A DNA stretch of 64,000 nucleotides from positions 6,661,501 to 6,725,500 of the forward strand of contig NZ_LT629775.1 in NCBI RefSeq assembly GCF_900105395.1. The letters are read 5' to 3'. This document shows, piece by piece, positions 46,762-53,476 of the stretch (the stretch's first letter is position 1; every line of letters begins with the position of its first letter). Origin of the DNA: Streptomyces sp. TLI_053. GTDB taxonomy: Bacteria; Actinomycetota; Actinomycetes; Streptomycetales; Streptomycetaceae. A program made the translations under genes and the position numbers. The notes beneath the pieces were generated by a model. The model was given only the letters and a program-made list of their open reading frames with translations, did no database searches and was not told the origin of the DNA.

Positions 46762-46864
46762 ACGGCGTGACGTCCCGCCACCCCGCCGGGTGGGCGCGGT
46801 CACCCGGCGGACATGCGCGATGATGGGAGGCTGTTCCGGCCCCCGTCGCAAGGAAGTCCCGCCC

Positions 46865-47449
46865 GTGGCACACGTCCTGCTCCTCCACTCCGTGTACGGC
46901 CTGCGCCCCGCCGTCCAGGTTGCCGCCGACCGGCTGCGCGCCGCCGGGCACACCGTGCACACCCCCGACCTCTTCGAAGGGCGGACCTTCGACGACGTCG
47001 AGGAGGGTATGGCGTTCAAGGAGGAGATCGGCAGCGACGAACTCCTGCGCCGCGCCGTCGGGGTCGCCGCTCCGCTGCTGGGCTCCGGGACGCCGCTCGT
47101 CTACGCGGGCTTCTCGCTCGGCGGCTCGCTCGCCCAGAACCTCGCTCTCGCCGACGAGAAGGCCCTCGGCCTGCTGCTCCTGCACGGCACCTCGGACATC
47201 CGCGAGGACGCGGCCACCGCGATCCCGGTCCAGCTGCACGTGGCCGAGCCGGACCCGTTCGAGTCGGAGGACTGGCTGAACGCCTGGTACCTGGGGATGC
47301 GCAAGGCGGGCGCGGACGTGGAGGTGCACCGCTACCGCGGCGCCGGCCACCTCTTCACCGACCCGGAGCTGCCCGACTACGACGCCGAGGCGGCGGAGCA
47401 GGCGTGGGCGGTCGCGCTGGACTTCCTGGCGGAGCTGGACGCCGCGTAG
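46865..47449 (+). CDS. Dienelactone hydrolase family protein
   Basis: A 194-residue alpha/beta hydrolase of the DLH fold. The nucleophile elbow is AGFSLGG with Ser84, where classical dienelactone hydrolases have Cys. The catalytic acid is probably in HVAEPDPFES (about 131) and the base is His in YRGAGHLF (about 163). The substrate is unknown. GTG at 46865 has AAGGAAG eight bases upstream. The gene is divergent from phoD. Its last 128 bp and the terminator behind it are duplicated at 49738-49906. Confidence 0.87.
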   Translation: MAHVLLLHSVYGLRPAVQVAADRLRAAGHTVHTPDLFEGRTFDDVEEGMAFKEEIGSDELLRRAVGVAAPLLGSGTPLVYAGFSLGGSLAQNLALADEKALGLLLLHGTSDIREDAATAIPVQLHVAEPDPFESEDWLNAWYLGMRKAGADVEVHRYRGAGHLFTDPELPDYDAEAAEQAWAVALDFLAELDAA

Positions 47450-47489
47450 GGCGTCTGTCGCGCAGGAAGTCGGCCTGGCCGACTTCCTG
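47321..47489 (+). repeat. 169-bp direct repeat, left copy
   Basis: Covers the 3' end of the dienelactone-hydrolase-like gene, its stop and most of the terminator hairpin. It matches 49738-49906 in the same orientation with three mismatches (47347, 47475, 47476). The copies are 2417 bp apart and flank aspS, the DUF397 gene and the truncated DUF5753 gene. Confidence 0.92.
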
Positions 47490-47494
47490 CGCGA
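47458..47494. terminator. Terminator hairpin with GAAGTCG core (A0)
   Basis: TCGCGCAGGAAGTCGGCC (47458-47475) is a perfect complement of 47477-47494. It lies nine bases after the hydrolase stop and 26 before the aspS stop, so it can serve both convergent genes. It shares the GAAGTCG...CGACTTC core with four hairpins at 49.9-50.3 kb. Confidence 0.85.
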
Positions 47495-47519
47495 GGCTCG
47501 GCGCCGGTCGGCCCGGATC

Positions 47520-48827
47520 TCACGGCTCCAGTCGGTGCGGGCCGCGGAACAGGAACGTGACCTCGCGAAGGCCGGGTGCGTCGAGCAGGAGCATCAGGAG
47601 CCTGCCGAGACCCAGCCCGAATCCGCCGTGGGGCGGGGTGCCGAAGCGGAAGCAGTCGAGGTAACCGGCGAGCGGCCCGATCTCCATGCCCTTCTCGCGG
47701 GCCTGGGCGACGAGGCGCTCGTGGCGGTGCTCGCGCTGGGCGCCGGTGGTGATCTCGACTCCCTTCCACAGCAGGTCGAAGGACTCGGTGACGGTCGGGT
47801 CGTCCTCGGGCCGCAGGTGGTAGAAGGGGCGGACCGAGGCGGGGAAGCGGGTGACGAACACGAACTCGTGCCCGGTCTCCTCGGCGACGAGCGCGGAGAG
47901 CCTGCGCTCGCCCTCGGGGTCGAGGTCCTCCTTGACACCCTCAGGGTCCCAGCCGGTGGCCCGGAGCCGGGTGAGGGCGTCGGCCATCGTGATGCGCGGG
48001 AACGGTTGCTCGGGGACGACGACCCGGGCGCCGAAGTATTCGGCGACGGCCTCGGCATGGCGCTCCGAGACCCGCCGGAGGACCCGCCGCAGGAGCCGCT
48101 CCTCGAAGGCCATGACGTCCTCCACGCTGTCGATCCAGGCGAGTTCGGCGTCGACGCCGGTGAACTCGGTGGCATGGCGGGAGGTGAAGGAGGGCTCGGC
48201 ACGGAAGACGGGGCCGATCTCGAAGACTTTGTCGATGCCGCCGGCGATCGCCGTCTGCTTGTAGAACTGCGGGGACTGCGCGAGGTAGGCGGTGCGGTCG
48301 AAGTAGTCGACCTTGAAGACCTCCGCCCCGGACTCGGAGGCGGTGCCCATGAGCTTCGGGGTGTGGAGCTCGGTGAAGCCCTCCTCGGCGGTGACCTCGC
48401 GCATGGCCTGTTCGACCGTCGTCTGGACGGCGAACACGAGCTGCTGCGAGGGCCTGCGGAGGTCGAGGAAGCGCCAGTCGAGCCGCTGGTCCGGGCCGGT
48501 CCTCTCGTCGATGGGCAGTTTCGGCTCGGCGCGCGACACGACCTCGACGCGTTCGGGGACGATCTCCAGCCCGCCGAGCCTGACCTGGGGGTTGCCGACG
48601 ACCCTGCCGGTGATCTTCACGGCGGACTCGGTGGTGACGCTCTCGAAGGCCGCCTCGATCGCGTCACCCTCGCCGCCCCGGGCGTGGGTGACCTGGACGA
48701 GGCCGGTGTGGTCGCGGACCAGCACGAACTGCATGCGCCGCTGGAGGCGGAGGGTGTTGATCCAGCCGTGGACGGTGACCGTCCCGTCGAGGTGGCTGGA
48801 AAGGTCTGCGACGAGGGTACGCGTCAT
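47520..48827 (-). CDS. aspS: Archaeal/eukaryotic-type aspartyl-tRNA synthetase (accessory AspRS)
   Basis: A 435-residue class IIb synthetase. An OB-fold anticodon domain (about 10-100, VHGWINTLRLQRRMQFVLVRD) precedes the catalytic core with LRRPSQQLVF, FRAEPSFTSRHATEFT (motif 2, ATP Arg) and GFGLGLGRLLMLLL (motif 3). It lacks the ~130-residue GAD insertion of the ~590-residue bacterial AspRS, so it is the short archaeal-like form, often non-discriminating (charges tRNA-Asp and tRNA-Asn) and, in streptomycetes, additional to the housekeeping enzyme. AGGGAG precedes ATG at 48827. It sits inside the direct-repeat-flanked island, next to regulators, suggesting an acquired or resistance copy. Confidence 0.9.
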   Translation of the reverse strand: MTRTLVADLSSHLDGTVTVHGWINTLRLQRRMQFVLVRDHTGLVQVTHARGGEGDAIEAAFESVTTESAVKITGRVVGNPQVRLGGLEIVPERVEVVSRAEPKLPIDERTGPDQRLDWRFLDLRRPSQQLVFAVQTTVEQAMREVTAEEGFTELHTPKLMGTASESGAEVFKVDYFDRTAYLAQSPQFYKQTAIAGGIDKVFEIGPVFRAEPSFTSRHATEFTGVDAELAWIDSVEDVMAFEERLLRRVLRRVSERHAEAVAEYFGARVVVPEQPFPRITMADALTRLRATGWDPEGVKEDLDPEGERRLSALVAEETGHEFVFVTRFPASVRPFYHLRPEDDPTVTESFDLLWKGVEITTGAQREHRHERLVAQAREKGMEIGPLAGYLDCFRFGTPPHGGFGLGLGRLLMLLLDAPGLREVTFLFRGPHRLEP

Positions 48828-49051
48828 GGCCGGCAACTCCCTGATTGCGGGGCGCGTTGGTCGCGCCACTGGATCGGGCGGTAGACGGCCGCCCGGGGGA
48901 CTGGCGTCACCATAACCGGAGGGGTCGCGCGGGTGCCTCCGGATTTATGCCCGTCGCGATGGAGCGACGGGGGACTTTGCAAAATATCGGGGGAGCCGGT
49001 CGGCCCAGGGCGGCGGTTCCGTCGGCATCGGAGGGTCATGTGGGAAGAGTT

Positions 49052-49085
49052 CGGCCGCCTTCGTCGGGTGCGACGAAGGCGGCCG
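49052..49085 (-). terminator. Terminator hairpin after the DUF397 gene
   Basis: CGGCCGCCTTCGTC (49052-49065) pairs perfectly with GACGAAGGCGGCCG (49072-49085) around GGGTGC, 12 bases beyond the DUF397 stop on the minus strand. Between it and aspS (48828-49051) lies a 224-bp gap with a second small stem, CCGTCGC/GCGACGG (near 48951-48972), and TATGGT on the minus strand (near 48910) as a possible aspS -10. Confidence 0.8.
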
Positions 49086-49096
49086 TGGGAGTGGGT

Positions 49097-49324
49097 TCAG
49101 CGCAGGTGGTCGAAGGCGCCGGACTTCGCGCCGTCGAGGAGGGCGCCGATTTCGGCGCGGGTGCAGACGAGTGGGGTCCGGGTCGGGGTCTTGGAGTCTC
49201 GGATGGCGATGAACCGGCCGATCACGCCGAACTCGACGCAGTTGTCGCTGCCGCCGCTGAACGGGGACTTCTCCCAGATGACATCGGAGAAGTCGATCTC
49301 GGCGGGGTCGGGCTTGTTGATCAC
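49097..49324 (-). CDS. DUF397 (BldB-like) small protein
   Basis: A 75-residue protein with the DUF397 pattern: WEKSPFSGGSDNCVEFGVIG near the N-terminus, AIRDSKTPTRTPLVCTRAEIGALLDGAK in the middle. Such proteins are found beside XRE-DUF5753 regulators in streptomycetes (whiJ-, abaA- and bldB-related loci) and are thought to antagonise their partner. GTG at 49324 overlaps the stop of the upstream DUF5753 frame by four bases, so the two were a coupled pair. Confidence 0.9.
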   Translation of the reverse strand: MINKPDPAEIDFSDVIWEKSPFSGGSDNCVEFGVIGRFIAIRDSKTPTRTPLVCTRAEIGALLDGAKSGAFDHLR

Positions 49325-49735
49325 GTGCGCTTCTCCTTGAGCAAGCCGGTCAGATGGGCATGGGTCTCGGGCGGGCCGAGAGCGCGTGCTCGCAGGTGGT
49401 CGAAGACCTCGGTGTAGTGGTCGACCTCGTCCGCACCCTCGCAGTACACCGAGTTGGGCCCATTCTCCATCCACACGACCTCCGGGTTGGGGTCGGGAAA
49501 GCCCATCAGGACGAACGGGCCGTCGAGGCCCGGGTGAAGTCCTGCGCTGAAGGGCAGGAACTGCACGGTGATGTTCGTCCGCTCTGCCATGGCGAGCAGG
49601 TGCTCGAGTTGGCCGCAGAGTACGGCGGGTTCGGGAATCCGGTGAAGCGCCGCCTCGTCGATCACGGCCCACAGCTTGATGGCGTTCTCGGCCTCCAGCA
49701 GGTGGTGGCGGCCCATCCGTACCTCGACGAGGGCT
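49321..49735 (-). pseudogene. XRE-DUF5753 regulator, 5' part lost
   Basis: The minus-strand frame reads as a DUF5753 domain from about MGRHHLLEAENAIKLWAVIDEAAL to the stop (LKEKRT). It has LEHLLAMAERTNITVQFLPFSAG and PDPNPEVVWMENG, as in complete XRE-DUF5753 proteins of ~280 residues. The expected ~130-residue N-terminus with the helix-turn-helix is missing: at 49738 the sequence switches to the antisense of the duplicated hydrolase end. An ATG at 49767 keeps the frame open through about ten antisense codons, so a short truncated protein could still be made. It is followed, with a four-base overlap, by the DUF397 gene. Confidence 0.8.
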
Positions 49736-49737
49736 TC

Positions 49738-49906
49738 GAGGTGCACCGCTACCGCGGCGCCGGGCACCTCTTCACCGACCCGGAGCTGCCCGACTACGAC
49801 GCCGAGGCGGCGGAGCAGGCGTGGGCGGTCGCGCTGGACTTCCTGGCGGAGCTGGACGCCGCGTAGGGCGTCTGTCGCGCAGGAAGTCGGCGCGGCCGAC
49901 TTCCTG
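49738..49906 (+). repeat. 169-bp direct repeat, right copy
   Basis: Copy of 47321-47489 with three mismatches. It reproduces the last 42 codons of the hydrolase gene with its TAG and the following hairpin, but has no start and no upstream part. The left edge coincides with the truncation of the DUF5753 gene. Confidence 0.92.
49880..49906. repeat. Palindromic hairpin A1 (GAAGTCG core)
   Basis: CAGGAAGTCGGC (49880-49891) pairs with GCCGACTTCCTG (49895-49906). It is the right-copy version of the terminator at 47458, with a changed loop and shorter arms. Confidence 0.8.
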
Positions 49907-49922
49907 ATCTGAGCGTTCTGTT

Positions 49923-49958
49923 CCGGTGGTCCCTTGCTGTCCGCAAGGGGCTAACCGG
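49923..49958. repeat. Palindromic hairpin B1
   Basis: CCGGT (49923-49927) and CCCTTG (49931-49936) pair with CAAGGG (49944-49949) and ACCGG (49954-49958), with an internal loop. It is a degenerate relative of B2 at 50143. Confidence 0.65.
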
Positions 49959-50008
49959 GGAAGTACGAGCGAGCGGTGGGTGGGGTTGATTCGCCCGGCT
50001 TGGCGCCT

Positions 50009-50041
50009 GCTGTCCCTCGCTCGAACCGAGCGAGGGACAGC
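50009..50041. repeat. Palindromic hairpin C
   Basis: GCTGTCCCTCGCTCG (50009-50023) and CGAGCGAGGGACAGC (50027-50041) are perfect complements around AAC. No gene ends next to it, so it is not an obvious terminator. Confidence 0.8.
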
Positions 50042-50082
50042 CGCTCATATCCGGCCGTTCCCCGGTGAGGTCGAGGGGCAGG

Positions 50083-50119
50083 AGCAGTAGGAAGTCGACG
50101 AGGTCGACTTCCTACTGCT
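50083..50119. repeat. Palindromic hairpin A2 (GAAGTCG core)
   Basis: AGCAGTAGGAAGTCGAC (50083-50099) and its perfect complement (50103-50119) surround GAG. Seventeen-base arms with no mismatch, in a stretch with no gene. Confidence 0.85.
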
Positions 50120-50142
50120 GGGGCACATCGTGAAAGCCGAAT

Positions 50143-50179
50143 CCGGTGGCTCCCTTGCGCGTGGCAAGGGAGCCACCGG
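50143..50179. repeat. Palindromic hairpin B2
   Basis: CCGGTGGCTCCCTTG (50143-50157) pairs perfectly with CAAGGGAGCCACCGG (50165-50179) around CGCGTGG. Its 3' half resembles the coding end of the small membrane-protein gene at 50296. Confidence 0.85.
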
Positions 50180-50201
50180 GGCCGAGCTGCGTCACCGGGG
50201 G

Positions 50202-50232
50202 CGTGAGAAGTCGGAACGGCCGACTTCCCACG
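50202..50232. repeat. Palindromic hairpin A3 (GAAGTCG core)
   Basis: CGTG-A-GAAGTCGG (50202-50214) pairs with CCGACTTC-C-CACG (50220-50232) with one mismatch and an AACGG loop. Confidence 0.75.
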
Positions 50233-50266
50233 TGCAGCCGGTTGTTCCGAGGTGCACAGCCGGGAT

Positions 50267-50303
50267 CGGAGTGGGAAGTCGCCGGTCCCGACTTCTCACT
50301 CCG
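50267..50303. repeat. Palindromic hairpin A4 (GAAGTCG core) / terminator
   Basis: CGGAGTG-G-GAAGTCG (50267-50281) pairs with CGACTTC-T-CACTCCG (50289-50303) with one mismatch. Its right arm overlaps the stop codon of the small membrane-protein gene on the minus strand, so it probably acts as that gene's terminator. Confidence 0.75.
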
Positions 50304-50541
50304 AGGGAGGTCTTTCCTGGTGGCCCCTTGCTGGCTGTGGGTTCTTGGGATCGGTCTGGTGGGGGGTCCAGGTGTGTTCGGTGGTGCCGTCGGGGTGGGT
50401 GTGGGGTTCCCAGTGGCCGTGGCGGGTGATCGGGGGTGGGGGCGGGCCGATCCTGAGGGCGGTGACGATGCCGGTGATCACGGTGGCGATGGCGAGGGCG
50501 AGGAGGACGGCGAAGGCGGCGCCGACGAGGAAGGTGCTCAC
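50296..50541 (-). CDS. Small membrane protein of unknown function
   Basis: An 81-residue protein with one hydrophobic helix (about 5-29), a proline cluster, and a hydrophilic His/Thr/Pro-rich tail. Codons are strongly C-ending on the minus strand, as expected for a real gene here. GTG at 50541 overlaps the stop of another short frame by four bases (GTGA). The last ~14 codons run through a B-type repeat half and the stop lies inside hairpin A4, so the tail seems to have been built from the repeat family. No known family was recognised. Confidence 0.6.
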   Translation of the reverse strand: MSTFLVGAAFAVLLALAIATVITGIVTALRIGPPPPPITRHGHWEPHTHPDGTTEHTWTPHQTDPKNPQPARGHQERPPSE

Positions 50542-50690
50542 TCCCGGGTCACCTCGCGCAGCAGTTCGAGGAGGTTGAGGAGGGTGGAGACGGGGGCGTC
50601 GCCGAAGTCGACGAGGAGGCGGCCGTCGATGGTGCGCTCGGAGACGGTGGGGCTGGCGCGGTGCTGGTGGTGATGGAGGTGGTCTGCGCC
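50538..50690 (-). other. Short coding-like frame without a clear start
   Basis: On the minus strand a frame ending TGA at 50540-50538 has strong C-ending codon bias and reads ...SERTIDGRLLVDFGDAPVSTLLNLLELLREVTRE. It would be coupled to the small membrane protein by a four-base overlap. No ATG, GTG, TTG or CTG lies in frame upstream before the divergent gene at 50738, so it may be a remnant, start at a rare codon, or carry a frameshift. Confidence 0.4.
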
Positions 50691-50737
50691 TTGGTGGAGG
50701 TGTCCGGCTGCTGAATGGCCCGGGGGAGGATGGGGGT

Positions 50738-51955
50738 GTGACGAGGATGAGTGACGGGCGGTATGCGCCGGCGGGGTCGTTGATCGGGCTGGTGCAGCGG
50801 GGGCGGGGGCTCGGGGCGCGGATGGCTCTGGAGGATCCGGCGGGCGCGGCGGAGATCGTCTACGGGTGCGTCCGGTGGGACTGGCGGTGGGACTCGGTCG
50901 ACGAGCGGGGGCTGTACCTGGCGCGGCTGGTGCGGGATCTGGGCTTGCCGCTCGGGCCGGTGGTGGAGGGCCTGGGCTTGGGGGAGACGGCCAATGAGCG
51001 GGCGGCCCGGGTGCTGGGGTTGCTGGCGTTGGGCGGGTCGGGGGAGGCCCGGGACGCCCTGCGGGCTTACGTGAAGGAGGGGGAGCACTGGGTCGCGGTG
51101 CTGGAGGAGATGGCGTGCCGGTGGCCGGTGGAGTGGTGGGACGACCTGGCGGAGACCGGGCGGGAGCGGGCGGAGCGGGACCCGGAGGACCGGTGGGGGG
51201 AGCCGTGGTACCGGTGGGGGCTGGCCGGTCCGGGGCCGGTGCACGGGTCCCGGGAGCGCAAGCCGTTCGCGGAGGTCGACAACGCCCGGCTGCTGGAGCT
51301 GCTGGCGGATCCCGAGGAGTCGGAGGAGCGCAGGGCCGCCGCGCTCGATGTGATCGACGACCGGGGGCCGGAGCCCGGAGTGATCCCGCTGGTGCCGTCG
51401 CTGGGCACGGCGGACGGGAAGTACATGTTGTGGCCGCTGATCGGGGTGGTCGACAAGCTCGGGGCGCTGGCGGTGCCCGCCGCGAGGGAGTGGGCCGTAG
51501 CGACGGAACCGGAGTGGTTGCGGCGGCGGGGGCACGACGTGCTGGCCGCGTGCGGGGAGGCCGAGGACGTGCCCGTGCTGGTTGCGGACCTGGAGCGGGA
51601 CTGGGTGGAGCGGCGGTGGTGCGGGCCGAAGCGGACGGCCGACGGGCTGGCGCGGTTCGGGGCCGAGGCCCGTGGGGCGGTGTCTCTGCTCAGGCGATTG
51701 TGGCTGTGGACGCCGCACTCCTACGAGCGGGTCAGCTATCTGGAGGCACTCGCGGAGATCGATCCGACCGGACTGGAGTCGGTGTACGTGGAGTGCCTCT
51801 GGGACTGCGAGGGCGATGCCCGACTGCTGGGGGTCCGGCACGCGCCGGACCGGCCCGAGGTGAGGGAGCGGCTGGTGTACCTCAGGGACGACGCGCTGGA
51901 GGAGGCAGAGGTCAGGGCCGCCGCCTCGGAGAGGCTGGCGGCCCTGACGGGGTAG
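50738..51955 (+). CDS. HEAT-like repeat protein of unknown function
   Basis: A 405-residue soluble protein. Helical pairs with Arg/Glu/Leu/Ala composition (for example NERAARVLGLLALGGSGEARDAL at about 85-108, EESEERRAAALDVI, RGHDVLAACGEAEDVPVLVADL, RTADGLARFGAEARGAVSLL) suggest HEAT or PBS-lyase-like repeats and hence a protein-binding scaffold. No catalytic motif was seen. GTG at 50738 has GGGGGAGGAT upstream; ATG at 50747 is possible. Its stop is only two bases from that of the convergent DUF2252 gene, with no terminator between. Confidence 0.75.
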   Translation: MTRMSDGRYAPAGSLIGLVQRGRGLGARMALEDPAGAAEIVYGCVRWDWRWDSVDERGLYLARLVRDLGLPLGPVVEGLGLGETANERAARVLGLLALGGSGEARDALRAYVKEGEHWVAVLEEMACRWPVEWWDDLAETGRERAERDPEDRWGEPWYRWGLAGPGPVHGSRERKPFAEVDNARLLELLADPEESEERRAAALDVIDDRGPEPGVIPLVPSLGTADGKYMLWPLIGVVDKLGALAVPAAREWAVATEPEWLRRRGHDVLAACGEAEDVPVLVADLERDWVERRWCGPKRTADGLARFGAEARGAVSLLRRLWLWTPHSYERVSYLEALAEIDPTGLESVYVECLWDCEGDARLLGVRHAPDRPEVRERLVYLRDDALEEAEVRAAASERLAALTG

Positions 51956-51957
51956 GG

Positions 51958-53286
51958 CTACAGGCCCGGGATGCGGCCGTTGCGGTAGAGGTCGACGAAG
52001 AGCTGGTGGTCGGCGCGGGCCTGAGCACCGTAGGCGTGGGCGAAGTCGACCAGCATCTGCGTGAAGCTGGCCTCGTCGCGGCCGATGGCCTCGTGGATGG
52101 CGTGCTCGGTGGAGAACGGGACCAGGGTGTGGCCGCTGGACGACTCGTCCGCCGCCGCGTGCATGGTGGCGGTGGCGCGGCCCAGGTACTCGGTGACCGC
52201 CAGCAGGTCGGGGAGCTCGTTGAGGTCCCGCCAGTCGAGGTCGGTCGCGTACGGGGACACCTCGGCGACCAGCTGGCCGCGGCCGCGCAGCGTGGTGTGG
52301 CCGAGCCAGGGGTCGCTGTGGGACTGCAGGGCGCGCTGGGAGATCACCGTGCGGTGGCCCTCGTGCTCGAAGTAGCCGGCGATGGCGGGGTCGGTGACAT
52401 GGCGGGCGACCGCCGGGGTCTGGCCCTGCTTCATGTAGATGATCACGTCGTTCTCCAGGGCGTCGGTGTGCCCTTCGAGGAGGACGTTGTAGGACGGCAG
52501 GCCCGCCGAACCGATGCCGATGCCGCGGCGGCCGACCACGTCCTTGACCCGCAGGGCGGTCGGGCTGACCCGCGAGGACGGCGGCAGGGTGGCGAGGTAG
52601 CGCTCGAAGGCGGCGAGGACCTCCTTCTTGGTGGGCTCGTCCAGTGCGAACGCGCCGCCGCCGAGGCGGAAGCGGCGGTCGTAGTCCTCGACCACGGTGT
52701 CGCCGTCGAGCAGCGAGACCCGGGTCTGCAGCCTGGCCTTCCGCAGGGTGTCGAGGATCGGGCCGGTGGCGGTGTCCAGGGTGTACGGGTCGGCGTCGCC
52801 GGAAGTGACGTGGGCGGCGATCCGGGCCCGGTACGCCCCGGCGAAGGCGGTGACCAGTTCGGTGATGGTCGCGTCCGACAGGGCCTTGGCGTAGCCGATC
52901 AGGGCGAGCGAGGCGGCGAGCCGCTGGACGTCCCAGGTGAAGGCGCCGACGTAGGCCTCGTCGAAGTCGTTCACGTTGAAGACGAGCCGGCCCTCGGCGT
53001 TCAGGTAGGTGCCGAAGTTCTCCGCGTGCAGGTCGCCGTGGATCCAGACCCGGCGGGTGCGGTCGTCGAGGAAGGACGCGCCGTAGGAATCGAACGGGGC
53101 GGTGGTGAGGTCCGCGTAGTAGAGGGCGGCGGTGCCCCGGTAGAAGGCGAACGCGGAGGCGGCCATCTTGCGGAACTTCACCCGGAAGGCCGCCGGGTCC
53201 TGGGCGAGGAGTTCGCCGAACGCCGTGTCGAAGACGCCGAGGACGGTATCCGCACGGTCGGTGGCGGAGGGCGACTGATGGGGCAT
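51958..53286 (-). CDS. DUF2252 family protein
   Basis: A 442-residue cytoplasmic protein of the DUF2252 family. It has a kinase-like core: HGDLHAENFG (83-92) resembles the catalytic loop of aminoglycoside phosphotransferase-like enzymes and NVNDFDEA (104-111) the metal-binding DFG-like motif; an FYRG motif is at 48-51 and RVKDVVGRRGIGIGSAGLPSY follows mid-protein. The substrate is unknown. ATG at 53286 has a weak GGGAACCGC upstream. It faces the HEAT-like gene at its 3' end and is divergent from dnaE. Confidence 0.88.
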   Translation of the reverse strand: MPHQSPSATDRADTVLGVFDTAFGELLAQDPAAFRVKFRKMAASAFAFYRGTAALYYADLTTAPFDSYGASFLDDRTRRVWIHGDLHAENFGTYLNAEGRLVFNVNDFDEAYVGAFTWDVQRLAASLALIGYAKALSDATITELVTAFAGAYRARIAAHVTSGDADPYTLDTATGPILDTLRKARLQTRVSLLDGDTVVEDYDRRFRLGGGAFALDEPTKKEVLAAFERYLATLPPSSRVSPTALRVKDVVGRRGIGIGSAGLPSYNVLLEGHTDALENDVIIYMKQGQTPAVARHVTDPAIAGYFEHEGHRTVISQRALQSHSDPWLGHTTLRGRGQLVAEVSPYATDLDWRDLNELPDLLAVTEYLGRATATMHAAADESSSGHTLVPFSTEHAIHEAIGRDEASFTQMLVDFAHAYGAQARADHQLFVDLYRNGRIPGL

Positions 53287-53476
53287 GGTGGCGGTTCCCT
53301 TGCGGTGGGTGGATAAGGGGAGTCGAGGGCCTGAGGGCTAGAGTAGGGAGCGTGAACGCGTGAGTGGCGGTCCGGGTCCGGTCAGTGGCTCGGGCCTTGT
53401 TCATTTCTTTCGGGAACCCTCTGTGACCTGCGCGTTCGCCGGCCCATCTGCCAGCACGAGCTACGGAGGCCCCGCC

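Noticed and set aside
53390..53430. PafBC-type promoter before dnaE (GGTCAGTG-N8-CTTGTT)
   Set aside because: Only the GTCAGTG part fits; both the first bases of the -35 and the -10 deviate, so it was not counted.
53360..53476. Longer N-terminus for DnaE
   Set aside because: The extra residues are not PHP-like, whereas GGAGG and the TTG at 53477 give the usual family N-terminus.
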